Source: Paenibacillus sp. V4I7
Lineage (GTDB): Bacteria; Bacillota; Bacilli; Paenibacillales; NBRC-103111
DNA length: 64,000 nucleotides
Direction of reading: 5' to 3'
NCBI RefSeq assembly: GCF_030817275.1
Contig: NZ_JAUSZD010000002.1
Span: 496,001 to 560,000 of the forward strand
The notes below the pieces were generated by a model. That model was not told the origin of the DNA. It worked only from the letters and a program-made list of their open reading frames with translations, and made no database searches. This document shows, piece by piece, positions 8,334-17,251 of this stretch. Both the position numbers and the translations under genes were made by a program. The stretch's first letter is position 1. Every line of letters begins with the position of its first letter.

Positions 8334-11300
8334 AATACGTTTTACGAATGTGGTCTATGAGGATGGAAATAAGCGCTACAACGATGAATTGTTTCATTTC
8401 GATGGGCATAATGGCGCGATTCTGTTGGAAAATGGAGGAGGCAAGACGGTTTTTATTCAATCTGCGATTCAAGCCATACTGCCGCATGCGGAGCTTGCTG
8501 GTCGTAAAATGAAGGATACGTTAAGTCTCGAAAACGGCCCTGCGCATATCGCAATTGAGTGGATTCTGAGTGAACGGCCACGGAGATATGTGGTTACTTG
8601 CGTTAGTTTGTTTCTGACAGCAACAGGAATAGATTCCTTTCGGTATGTCTATGATTATCCGGAGCTTGATGCAGATAGCATTGATCGGATACCTTTTGTC
8701 AAGGAAAGTGCAGGCAACCTTCGAGCAGCGGATAAAGGCGAAATCCATGATTATTACCACCAGATGACGTCGAAAAGAATGAACGCGAAGCTACCGCCTA
8801 CGATAAAAGATTACAAGAAAGTTTTGGAAAATGATTATCACATTATCGCATCAGAGTGGGATCGTATTGCGAAGATCAACAGCTCAGAGGGCGGTGTAGA
8901 GAGCTTTTTTGATGAATGTAAAACGACGAGCCAATTGTTCGATCGCTTGTTGATCCCAACGGTCGAAGATGCGATGGGAGGATACGAACAAGGCGAGTTC
9001 GCGAATAATTTTGAAATGCACAGGGACAGCTTCAAAAAATATAAAGAATTAAAAGAGAAAATCGAAGAAAATAAAAAAATCCTCGTTGAATTGGATGGCT
9101 ATGTGCTTCATTTTGCCAAAATGGATGCCAAACAGGTGGCTTATGCAGCTGCCCAGGCTGAAACGAAGGCCTATTGGTTATTAGTCAATGAGCAGAAAAA
9201 TGAGGAAAGCGCCAAGCTTTCACAATGGCACCGTCAAATGTCAGAATGCGACCAGCAGTTGCTGTTATTGGCTCGGAAGAAAGATTCCCTTCAGATTGCA
9301 AAGCAAAAACAGGAGCAATCCGCTTTGGAAACAAAGCTAAGATTGGTCGAGGAAGACGTTGAACGGAAAGAGGCGCAAGTACGAAGTGCTAAGCAGCACT
9401 ACTACTCTCTGCGTTTGGCCGACTACAAGCAGCAGTGGACCTCTGCAGAAGAGCGCATGAATTATTTGCAGCGCGAACTTGATCAATTCGGAAATACCGA
9501 GGATGAGGTTGTTCTCCGGGAAGCATGGATCAATAACGGCGGGCAAATTCGCAGTATTTACAGCAAGATGGAGCAAGAGTGGCAGGTGGAAGAAGAGAAA
9601 CTCAGGCAGGAATTAGATGCTTATCAGAATAGGACGGCCTTAGAGGAAACGATTCTGAGAGATCTATCGAGCGAACTAGAGGAATTGAACAAGCAGCTCA
9701 TTGAACATAGATCCATTGTGCAGGCTCGCGAGAAAGATAGGGACGTGCTTAAGATCAATGTTCTGGCAAATCCAGCGGTCGAGAGCATGGAAGGCAGTAT
9801 GTCGGATTGGATTCAGCGTTATCAGAAGTTGGATGACAGCAATGTGCTGCTTGTGCAGAAAAACAAGGATTTGGCATTCGGTAAGGAGGAAAGCGGAAGA
9901 GAGCTTGAACGAGTTAATGAAAACCTTAAGATCGCCTATGTGCAACGCGTCAGCTCAGAGCAAAATCTCGAAGCATTTAAAAAAGAACACCAATCCATGC
10001 TTACTGAAATTGCTGCGTACAGGGCTTCATGGGGGAGACTCTCATCCGTTTATGAGAAGCAGAGTTCGATTGAAGAACGGCTTAGGGAGGATTTGGAAAA
10101 GCTGCACCTGGATAAGGAAGCATATTTGTTGAAAGAGCGCCTTGCTTTTCGCTATATCGATGATTACAGCTACCAGCATACTTTTTTTGCAGATGTCTAT
10201 GTGGCAGGATTGGTGGAGAAATGGCGTAATCAATTCGCGTTATTGGAGACAGGCATTCAATATTTGCAGGGCTTAGACCTAACCGAGCGGGCAATGACAC
10301 ATCCTCTCTGGTCCGTGACTTTGATTACGACAGAAGAAGAGGTTGGGTTATTAACAAGCAAGCTGCGGCAGTATGCGGAGGATATGCAGTTCCCGATTCA
10401 AGTCATCTCATCGCAGAAAGCATCGCGTCTAGCCAATATGGATACACCGATAGCTGTGCAAGAAAAAGCTTGGGTTGAACCGCAGCATTGGCGTGAAAAT
10501 GCGGATGTCGTTGAATTTGCGAGCTGGAAACAAGCGATATCTCAAAAAGGCGAAGAGGTCCTGACAGCACGTAAAGTAAAGGAAAGTGAATTGCAGCGTA
10601 CGTCTGATTTACAAACTTCTTTCTCTCGATTCATTGCTTCATACCCGCTTGAGATCGTACAAGAGATGGAAAGGCAAGTTGGACTTAAGCGCGAACTAGT
10701 GCGTGAATTAGAGAGCCAAGAGGATTCAATCAGGAAATCGGTGCGACAGGCTGAGCAAACGATACAACAGCACAATAGCATCATGGACGAGCAAAAAGGT
10801 GAAATGATTCAGCTTCAGCAATGGATTGAAAAAGGACGGACATATGTCGAGCTGGGGAAAGAAATCGACGCATTGAACGGGGTCATCGATCTGCTTGTTG
10901 AACAGGCAGAAGATCAGCAAAGCAAGTGGGATAGCAGGCAGCGCTCTATGGAGCAAGTGAAGCTGCAGATCGAATCCGTGAAAAGCAGAATGAACTATTT
11001 GAGAACCGAGAAAGCGAGTCAACAAAATCAAGAGCTGTATATGGAGACTGTCGATGTGCAGCCGATTAAAGCGAATTATAGCTTAGAGTGGTTGAAAACG
11101 GAACGGAAGGATTTAGATCTCAAGTTAAATCGTATATCCCAGGGGCGTCAACAGCTTGAAGCGGAGTGGAATCATGCCAAGACCAGCAGAACAACGCTGG
11201 AGAAGGAGATGAACAAGCTTCGACTGGAGCAAGCTGACTTGGATTTAAATGAAGATCTTGCGTTTACCGCGACCGGTGAAGAACAGATGTCGCAGCTGTT

Positions 11301-12747
11301 ATCGGAGCTCAAGGAACATGAATCTCGGTTGTCTCGTGACAAAGAAGAATTTACGCGAGTTGAGAAGCAATTTGATGCACTAGCGACGACAATTAAACTA
11401 CTCATTGAGCAGTATGGCGCTGCGCATTCGGGTGAGCTACCTGTAGCCTTCATGGAGTCTCTGACTGTGGTGCATGAGCAAGTTCAAAGCGAAGATACAC
11501 GTCTGCAACAGCAGAAAATGGGATTACAGCAGCTGCATACACAAATTCAGGCTCAATTAGGCAAAATCGAAGATGTTATCCAATACTTGAATCAATATAA
11601 AATCATGCATGGTTTTGAAAATCCACTTATTCAGGCTTCATTTATTACGCAAGAGCTGAAAGCAGAGTTTCCGTTTGACAGGATGAAAATGGTCCGAAAA
11701 TCCGTGACTTTGCTGTCTGGCGTTATGAAAGAACTGGAAGCAGAAGAGACATTGGTAAAAAAGGCGAGAGTTCATTTTATCGATTTTTGCCGGAAACAAA
11801 TCAAAGATATCAAAATGAGAGATATGGCTGAGCAAGGTGTCGAGAAAAAAGACAACTATCAGGAGCTAACGCAATTTCAACAGAAAATGCACAGCCGGAT
11901 TGAACGTGTCAACCATGTCGCAGAAGAAACGATGCGTACACATAATCAACAGCTCGAGCAGTATATTATTCATGTGCACAGCCATATCAAGCTGATCGCT
12001 TCTGAACTTCGAGATATTCCTAACAAAACCAGAGTCAAGGTCGAGGATCAGTGGAAGCACATTTACTCGTTTCAAATTCCCGAATGGGATGAGCTGGAAG
12101 CCAAGGACCATCTGCGCAAGCATCTGGAATGGATTTTGGCTGAACTGGAAAAAGGTTCCTACCGTGATGACAACGGTCAAGAAGTGAAATCGACGGTACG
12201 CAAGGAGATTGAGAAATGGCTGGATACCAAGCAGCTTCTGCACATTGTTTTACAGGAAAGGCCGATGAAAGTATCCTGCCGCAAAGTAACTAATGAGAAT
12301 AACGTAACGAAGGCGTCCTTCTCTTGGGAGCAGTCTAATAATTGGTCTGGCGGGGAAAAATGGAGCAAGAATATGACCTTGTTCTTGGGATTACTCAACT
12401 ATGTCGCCGAAAAACGTCAACATATTCAAGCGAATATGAAAAGACATCGTACCGTGATCCTCGATAATCCCTTCGGTAAAGCGTCGAGTGACCATGTACT
12501 CAGTCCTGTATTTTTTATAGCCGAGCAGCTCGGCTTCCAGATCATAGCGCTCACAGCGCATGCGGAAGGCAAGTTTCTTAAAGACTATTTTCCAGTCGTC
12601 TTTAGCTGCAGGCTCAGACAAGCAGCAAATGGAAGTAAACTAGTCATGACCAAAGAGAAGGAAATTAACCAGGCCTATTTCCGTGATTACGCACCGATTT
12701 CATTAGAAAGATTAGGGGATGTTAAGCAGATGGAGTTATTCATATAG
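8317..12747 (+). CDS. jetC: JetC/MukB-like SMC ATPase
   Basis: A 1476-residue SMC-like ATPase. The N-terminal head has the Walker A loop ENGGGKT with Lys43. Long coiled coils run at about 240-640 and 770-1190 and are separated by a globular hinge-like region at about 640-770. The C-terminal head has the signature WSGGEK (Ser1344-Glu1347) and a Walker B strand TVILDNPFGKASS with Asp1383. The usual catalytic glutamate after that aspartate is replaced by Asn1384. The ATG at 8317 follows GGGGGAGGGAAG and overlaps jetB by 17 bp; a longer frame from 8224 would lie inside jetB. Such ATPases extrude DNA loops; with JetA and JetB it should form a plasmid- or phage-restricting or chromosome-organising complex. 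No JetD (TOPRIM nuclease) gene is adjacent. Confidence 0.82.
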   Translation: MPAISKIRFTNVVYEDGNKRYNDELFHFDGHNGAILLENGGGKTVFIQSAIQAILPHAELAGRKMKDTLSLENGPAHIAIEWILSERPRRYVVTCVSLFLTATGIDSFRYVYDYPELDADSIDRIPFVKESAGNLRAADKGEIHDYYHQMTSKRMNAKLPPTIKDYKKVLENDYHIIASEWDRIAKINSSEGGVESFFDECKTTSQLFDRLLIPTVEDAMGGYEQGEFANNFEMHRDSFKKYKELKEKIEENKKILVELDGYVLHFAKMDAKQVAYAAAQAETKAYWLLVNEQKNEESAKLSQWHRQMSECDQQLLLLARKKDSLQIAKQKQEQSALETKLRLVEEDVERKEAQVRSAKQHYYSLRLADYKQQWTSAEERMNYLQRELDQFGNTEDEVVLREAWINNGGQIRSIYSKMEQEWQVEEEKLRQELDAYQNRTALEETILRDLSSELEELNKQLIEHRSIVQAREKDRDVLKINVLANPAVESMEGSMSDWIQRYQKLDDSNVLLVQKNKDLAFGKEESGRELERVNENLKIAYVQRVSSEQNLEAFKKEHQSMLTEIAAYRASWGRLSSVYEKQSSIEERLREDLEKLHLDKEAYLLKERLAFRYIDDYSYQHTFFADVYVAGLVEKWRNQFALLETGIQYLQGLDLTERAMTHPLWSVTLITTEEEVGLLTSKLRQYAEDMQFPIQVISSQKASRLANMDTPIAVQEKAWVEPQHWRENADVVEFASWKQAISQKGEEVLTARKVKESELQRTSDLQTSFSRFIASYPLEIVQEMERQVGLKRELVRELESQEDSIRKSVRQAEQTIQQHNSIMDEQKGEMIQLQQWIEKGRTYVELGKEIDALNGVIDLLVEQAEDQQSKWDSRQRSMEQVKLQIESVKSRMNYLRTEKASQQNQELYMETVDVQPIKANYSLEWLKTERKDLDLKLNRISQGRQQLEAEWNHAKTSRTTLEKEMNKLRLEQADLDLNEDLAFTATGEEQMSQLLSELKEHESRLSRDKEEFTRVEKQFDALATTIKLLIEQYGAAHSGELPVAFMESLTVVHEQVQSEDTRLQQQKMGLQQLHTQIQAQLGKIEDVIQYLNQYKIMHGFENPLIQASFITQELKAEFPFDRMKMVRKSVTLLSGVMKELEAEETLVKKARVHFIDFCRKQIKDIKMRDMAEQGVEKKDNYQELTQFQQKMHSRIERVNHVAEETMRTHNQQLEQYIIHVHSHIKLIASELRDIPNKTRVKVEDQWKHIYSFQIPEWDELEAKDHLRKHLEWILAELEKGSYRDDNGQEVKSTVRKEIEKWLDTKQLLHIVLQERPMKVSCRKVTNENNVTKASFSWEQSNNWSGGEKWSKNMTLFLGLLNYVAEKRQHIQANMKRHRTVILDNPFGKASSDHVLSPVFFIAEQLGFQIIALTAHAEGKFLKDYFPVVFSCRLRQAANGSKLVMTKEKEINQAYFRDYAPISLERLGDVKQMELFI

Positions 12748-12792
12748 CTGCTGTTTTATTTCCTGGTGAAAAGTAAAATAGACATTAAGAAA

Positions 12793-12845
12793 GTCTGCCC
12801 TATCTCCTGTGGTTACGCATCGGAGATCAGGCAGGCTCTTTTTGA
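12793..12845. terminator. Intrinsic terminator after jetC
   Basis: GTCTGCC pairs with GGCAGGC, and TATCTCC with GGAGATC in the inner stem; a T run follows at 12839-12843. It closes the three-gene operon about 45 bp after the jetC stop. Confidence 0.8.
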
Positions 12846-12919
12846 CGGAAGAATTTATACGTTTTGGGTTTGGGGTAAGCAAAGCTTACTTTTTTTATTC
12901 GTACGCTTCCCGGAGAGTT

Positions 12920-13250
12920 CTCGCTGAAAGCGCGTTTTCGATGCTTATTTGTTTGGGCGCTCCAGTTTAAGCGCGTTTTCCGTGCTTATTTACTGCGGAC
13001 GCGCGAGACAGTCTGCTGAGAAGTCGATTTTCGGCTTCTCAGAATCTGACAACGAGCTTCTGCTCGCAGAGCGCTCGCTGAAAGCGCGGTTTTCGCGCTT
13101 AGTTGTTTGGGCGCTCCAGTTTAAGCGCGTTTTCCGCACTTATTTACTGCGGACGCGCAGGACAGTCTGCTGAGAAGTCGAATTTCGACTTCTCAGACTC
13201 TGTCAACGAGTCTTGGCTCGCAGAGCTCTCGCTGAAAGCGCGTTTTCCTT
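12920..13250. repeat. 154-bp tandem repeat with conserved hairpins
   Basis: Two full copies (12920-13073 and 13074-13227) and a partial third (13228-13250) begin with CTCGCTGAAAGCGCG at an exact 154-bp period. Each copy carries hairpins: GAGAAGTCGA with TCGGCTTCTC (first copy) or TCGACTTCTC (second copy); CGAGC-TTCT-GCTCG (first) or CGAGTC-TT-GGCTCG (second). Differences between copies keep the pairing, which suggests selection for structure. Short open frames across the repeat are read in the same phase in both copies only because they are repeated. The remainder of 12748-13302 holds the jetC terminator and the convergent end of the SEC-C gene. Confidence 0.85.
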
Positions 13251-13302
13251 TGTCCGGGCGTTCCTGTTCCTTGATGGTTTTTTTTATGAGAGTCAAATTT
13301 TT

Positions 13303-14517
13303 CTATGCGTTACTGCAGCACTTCTTGTATTTTTTACCGCTTCCGCAATGACAAGGGTCGTTACGTCCTACTTTATCCATCTTCATGTAGGAGGTGGTTG
13401 ATACTGGACTTACTGGACTTTTACCCGTAAAGTGCCGATTTATCTCATTTGTTCGTTTGGCGCGTCTTTTATTCTCTTCTTCTAGCTCCAGCTTCCAGAG
13501 ACTCCTCTGAGGCAGCAGAGTGTCAGACATTATACAATGGGCATAAAGCGTTTCTTTGAGATTCAGGTGTCCGCTGTCATAGCCATTCTCCACGAGTTCT
13601 TGCACCAAGGGAATACCTATAGTGGAGCCTAACTCGCACAGTCCGTCGGCCAGCTTTGTTGCATAAGTGATATCATTCTCGCTGGGAAGCAGCGCAAGGA
13701 GTGCTTTCTCAGAAGCAGGCAGCTTAATATTTCCGAACACATCCGATGCAAAGAGGCGATAGTATTCCTCGGATGCTGCAGTGTATTTTTCAGCTAATGT
13801 CGTAATGACAGATTCAGTGCCAATCCGAACAAGGGCCTTCACAGCAGTTTCCGGCAGAACATCATCTTCAGCTCCCACAAAGCTGCATAGTAATGGAATT
13901 GCCGTTTCCAGCTGCATTTCACCTGCCAATTGTGTGTAAAAGATCGTCTCGTAACTAAAATCGTCCGGATCGTAGGAATCAAGTACATTCAAAATGTAGT
14001 CAGGCGATACACTCTTGCGGTGTGCGAGTTCATGTATCAGTTGGTCGCCATAAAATGTATCAATGTCATTATAGTATTTGCCGTAAGCTTCTTTAATGAA
14101 ATGTTCGAATGCATCGAAGAGAGCATCATTTTCCAAAATTGCAATGTTCATTCTGGTTTGTATCCGTTTATTTAACTCCTCAGTCTTAGTCAGAACATCC
14201 AGATAAGGTTCAAGCAGAGATAGATCGCTATGAATGAGAATGTTAAATAAATGAAATTTGGTGTTGGCATCCATATTCGCTGCTTGAAGAAGCTCCATGA
14301 TCTCTGAGATCGTTTCCTGTGATTGAGTGAATAAGCGGGCTGCGAACAGGTGGAAGGTCTCACCCTTCTTAACTTGTTTCAGCCTTTGAAGGACGAGCGG
14401 CATAAGTGTAGCATCATTCAAATATAAATTGCTGTTAGAAAAATAATTGATCGCAGCGTGGCTAACGACTAGCTCCGGGTGTAAAATAAACGGTTTAACC
14501 TGAATAGGTGTGAGCAC
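13303..14517 (-). CDS. HEAT-like protein with C-terminal SEC-C zinc motif
   Basis: A 404-residue cytoplasmic protein made mainly of helices in a HEAT-like pattern (for example LETAIPLLCSFVGAEDDVLPETAVKALVRIG). It ends in a SEC-C metal-binding motif, GRNDPCHCGSGKKYKKCC, the zinc knuckle also found at the SecA C-terminus. The preferred start is GTG at 14517, nine bases after AAAGG; a TTG at 14526 would sit directly against the ribosome site. It is transcribed towards the structured repeat and is divergent from the RQC-like gene at 14625, sharing a 100-bp promoter region. It belongs to a poorly characterised group; a DUF1186-like relationship is possible. The function is unknown. Confidence 0.75.
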   Translation of the reverse strand: MLTPIQVKPFILHPELVVSHAAINYFSNSNLYLNDATLMPLVLQRLKQVKKGETFHLFAARLFTQSQETISEIMELLQAANMDANTKFHLFNILIHSDLSLLEPYLDVLTKTEELNKRIQTRMNIAILENDALFDAFEHFIKEAYGKYYNDIDTFYGDQLIHELAHRKSVSPDYILNVLDSYDPDDFSYETIFYTQLAGEMQLETAIPLLCSFVGAEDDVLPETAVKALVRIGTESVITTLAEKYTAASEEYYRLFASDVFGNIKLPASEKALLALLPSENDITYATKLADGLCELGSTIGIPLVQELVENGYDSGHLNLKETLYAHCIMSDTLLPQRSLWKLELEEENKRRAKRTNEINRHFTGKSPVSPVSTTSYMKMDKVGRNDPCHCGSGKKYKKCCSNA

Positions 14518-14555
14518 GGAGAACAACCTTTCTTTTTAGTTTTGCTATATTAAAA

Positions 14556-14580
14556 TATTGTCTATAATTATAATACAATA
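14556..14580. promoter_or_regulatory. Divergent promoter region with TATTGT/ACAATA dyad
   Basis: TATTGT (14556-14561) and ACAATA (14575-14580) form an inverted repeat enclosing TATAAT-like sequences on both strands, in the only gap between the divergent SEC-C and RQC-like genes. It may be a shared operator. There is no second copy to support it. Confidence 0.35.
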
Positions 14581-14624
14581 CTAGAATGAGTTTGAAAAAG
14601 AAACTGTATGGCGAGGAGGAACAG

Positions 14625-15446
14625 ATGTTCATGGCCACGTTGAATCATAAAAAAAAGCAGACGAAACCGGAGTTGGCAGCTAGTTTAAAAGAAGAGGAAA
14701 TCCGTTATATCCTTCACGCAGCAGATAGTTTGATCGGTAGTGGAGGAAGGAACATGTTGGCTAAAATTTTAAAGGGTTCACGCGATAAAAAGCTGTTGGA
14801 GCTGGAACTGAACACGAATATGGCTTATGGCTTCTATGGTTACTTGACTCTAGAGCAAATTACAGAACGAGTCGATTGGATGATCAAGAATGATTTTCTT
14901 GAATTGCAGTACAATCGCGATATGCCCCTTCTTATTTTCACAAAAAAAGGATGGCTGATCCAGTGTGATCAGATGGCTGATCTGCTGCTTCATCAGTGGA
15001 GACAGTGGATTGGAGCCGGAATTGGCGACATAGATATGACCTATCTGAAAGATCGTAACCGAGGCTTGATTCTGCTTTTTTTACAGAAAGTTGCTGGCAC
15101 TTCGGATGAACGCTTCATTCCACTGCTCAAGCAGTGGCAGCTTGTCGATTATCAGAAGGTGAAGAAAGCGATAAGGGATGTGATTGCTCATCTTCAAAAT
15201 AAGGGTAAGAGTCCCCTAGTTCTAGAAGGTGAAGCACCTCAAGTGGAAATTACTTCCGATCTGTTCCATCAACCGCGCGAAGTGGAACGACTTAAATGCT
15301 GGGAATGTGGAAAACGTTTTGAATGGATGGTAGAGGAACAGGATGTTTTCCGTATGCGTGGATGGGATCCGCCAAAACGTTGTTCTTCTTGTCGGGATGA
15401 ACGCCGTAGGCAAAAAGAAGGCTTCACATGGAATGATTTTGATTAA
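14625..15446 (+). CDS. RQC-like winged-helix protein with zinc ribbon
   Basis: A 273-residue protein. The first two thirds resemble the RecQ C-terminal (RQC) winged-helix DNA-binding domain as found in small RQC-minor proteins: a helical LAKILKGSRDKKLLEL block, then YGYLTLEQITERVDWMI and LLIFTKKGW. The C-terminal part is a zinc ribbon with CWECGKRFEW and PKRCSSCRDERRR. No helicase domain is present. The ATG at 14625 follows GAGGAGGAAC, unlike the in-frame ATG at 14586, which has no ribosome site. It is divergent from the SEC-C gene and ends about 40 bp before lytS. A role in binding structured or damaged DNA is plausible but inferred. Its closeness to the jet operon may be chance. Confidence 0.75.
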   Translation: MFMATLNHKKKQTKPELAASLKEEEIRYILHAADSLIGSGGRNMLAKILKGSRDKKLLELELNTNMAYGFYGYLTLEQITERVDWMIKNDFLELQYNRDMPLLIFTKKGWLIQCDQMADLLLHQWRQWIGAGIGDIDMTYLKDRNRGLILLFLQKVAGTSDERFIPLLKQWQLVDYQKVKKAIRDVIAHLQNKGKSPLVLEGEAPQVEITSDLFHQPREVERLKCWECGKRFEWMVEEQDVFRMRGWDPPKRCSSCRDERRRQKEGFTWNDFD

Positions 15447-15484
15447 GCCATCGTGTTATGATGTTATACAGCAGGAGGGGTAAC

Positions 15485-17251
15485 ATGGAGGCGCTTGCAC
15501 TTCTGCTCTTTGAGCGTATGGGTATTCTGTTGATCGTAACGTTTATCTTAACGCGAATTCCTATCGTTCGTCAGCTTCTGGACAGAAAAATGTCCGTTAT
15601 GAATACGATTTATTTCATCTGTTTATTCGGCTTGTTCGGCATTCTTGGTACCTATGCAGGTGTGGTGATCGAGGGGGGAGTTGTGTCGTCTTCCTTTTGG
15701 ATCTTTCCTCTGCAGTCCGATCAAGCATTAGCCCATTCCGCTCTGGTTGGTGTTGTCATCGGAGGTTTAATGGGGGGACCTCTTGTGGGGGTCGGCGCGG
15801 GTTTAATTACTGGAAGCCACTTATATATGATGGGTGGATTTACTGGTTTGGCGGGCGGAATCGCCGCTCCGCTGACCGGATTATTAGCGGGAGGAGTGGC
15901 GAGATTCTTCTTGCAGGAACGGGTCATTTCTCCAGCTAAAGCTATTTTTATCGGCATGTTCGCACCTATCGTGCAGATGGGAATTATCCTTATTGTATCA
16001 GCGCCATCCGAGAAAGCGATTGAACTTGTGGACTTGATCGGCATTCCAATGGTGCTTACGAACAGCATCTCCATCGCGATTTTCACAACCATGCTGCGTG
16101 TTGTATTTCGAGAAGAGGAACGCGCTGTTGCTTATGAAACTCAGCGCGCCCTGCATATTGCAGAAGCTGCGCTGCCTCATCTGAAACAGGGATTAACTTA
16201 TCAATCAGCAGATGCGATCACTAGGTTACTGCTAAGGGAGCTTAAGACGGCGGCCGTTGCTGTTACCGATGCGGAGAACATTCTTGCTCACGCTGGGCTC
16301 GGTGATAGGATTCTCATACCCGGTGAGCCGATTCGCTCTGAGCTTTCGAGGCAAGCCATTGGAACGGGAAAGCTGCAAATCGCTCTTAACCACGAGGATA
16401 TCCAACCGAATCATAGATTGCTTAGAGCTGCGATCATAGTTCCGATCAAGCAGGCTGGACAAGTTGCAGGTTTGATCAAGCTATATTTTAAAAAACCGCA
16501 AGAAATTCGTTCGGTTGAGATCGTACTTGCAGAAGGATTAGGCAAACTATTGTCTTATCAACTTAGTGTGGCTCTGCATGAGAGTATGGAGGCATTAATG
16601 AAGGAATCCGAACTAAGGATCCTGCAGTCGCAAATCAATCCGCATTTCTTATTCAATACTTTGAACTCAATAATCTCCCTGATTCGAATTGAGCCTGATA
16701 TGGCAAGGCATATTACTATGCAGCTTAGTACTTATATGAGGCTCAACATAAAGCTTATTGCGTCTCATACGATTTCGATCCAACAAGAAATCATGCACCT
16801 TAGCTCGTATTTGGAAATTATCCAGATTCGATTCAAGGATCAGATCACGATGGAAGTTCAGTTAGACTCTGATTTGCTGATAGCTATGATTCCTCCCGTT
16901 ACGCTGCAGCCCTTGGTTGAGAACTGTATCAAACATGGATTGAAAGATAGGAATCACGGCGGGCGAATCCGAATAGCAGTGTTGAACCATGAGGATACTT
17001 TACAAATATCAATCGAAGATAACGGAAGCGGCATACCCCCTGATTTGCTAGAGCAATTAGGCAAAGGTCCGGTAAACAGCAGCGAGGGGAACGGGATTGG
17101 TGTTTACAATGTCAATCAACGGCTGATCGGCTTGTTTGGCGAGGAATCTCGACTTTTTATCGAAAATAATGTAAATGGCGGATGTAGATTTTCATTTAAC
17201 ATTCCTGGGAAAAGTACCGAAAGGAGGGGATACGTAGGTGAGAACCATTAA
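15485..17251 (+). CDS. LytS-type sensor histidine kinase
   Basis: A 588-residue membrane sensor kinase. The N-terminal 190 residues hold several membrane segments with Gly-rich loops (GVVIGGLMGGPLVGVGAGLITG), matching the 5TM-5TMR_LYT domain. A GAF-like domain follows at about 210-365. The kinase part has the H-box QINPHFLFNTLNSI with His387, and an HATPase domain with VENCIKHGL and DNGSGIPP. The ATG at 15485 follows GGAGGGG; an earlier in-frame ATG at 15458 lacks one. It overlaps the LytTR regulator by 14 bp, so they form a two-component system. In relatives, such systems sense pyruvate or membrane potential; the symporters downstream suggest control of monocarboxylate uptake. Confidence 0.92.
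   Translation: MEALALLLFERMGILLIVTFILTRIPIVRQLLDRKMSVMNTIYFICLFGLFGILGTYAGVVIEGGVVSSSFWIFPLQSDQALAHSALVGVVIGGLMGGPLVGVGAGLITGSHLYMMGGFTGLAGGIAAPLTGLLAGGVARFFLQERVISPAKAIFIGMFAPIVQMGIILIVSAPSEKAIELVDLIGIPMVLTNSISIAIFTTMLRVVFREEERAVAYETQRALHIAEAALPHLKQGLTYQSADAITRLLLRELKTAAVAVTDAENILAHAGLGDRILIPGEPIRSELSRQAIGTGKLQIALNHEDIQPNHRLLRAAIIVPIKQAGQVAGLIKLYFKKPQEIRSVEIVLAEGLGKLLSYQLSVALHESMEALMKESELRILQSQINPHFLFNTLNSIISLIRIEPDMARHITMQLSTYMRLNIKLIASHTISIQQEIMHLSSYLEIIQIRFKDQITMEVQLDSDLLIAMIPPVTLQPLVENCIKHGLKDRNHGGRIRIAVLNHEDTLQISIEDNGSGIPPDLLEQLGKGPVNSSEGNGIGVYNVNQRLIGLFGEESRLFIENNVNGGCRFSFNIPGKSTERRGYVGENH

Noticed and set aside
12949..13401. Open frames of 60-80 codons across the repeat region
   Set aside because: They arise from the tandem repeat itself; they show no family pattern, and the repeat carries hairpins rather than coding features.
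12748..15446. Search for JetD (TOPRIM nuclease) next to jetC
   Set aside because: Neither the SEC-C protein nor the RQC-like protein has TOPRIM or winged-helix JetD features, so no JetD was called.
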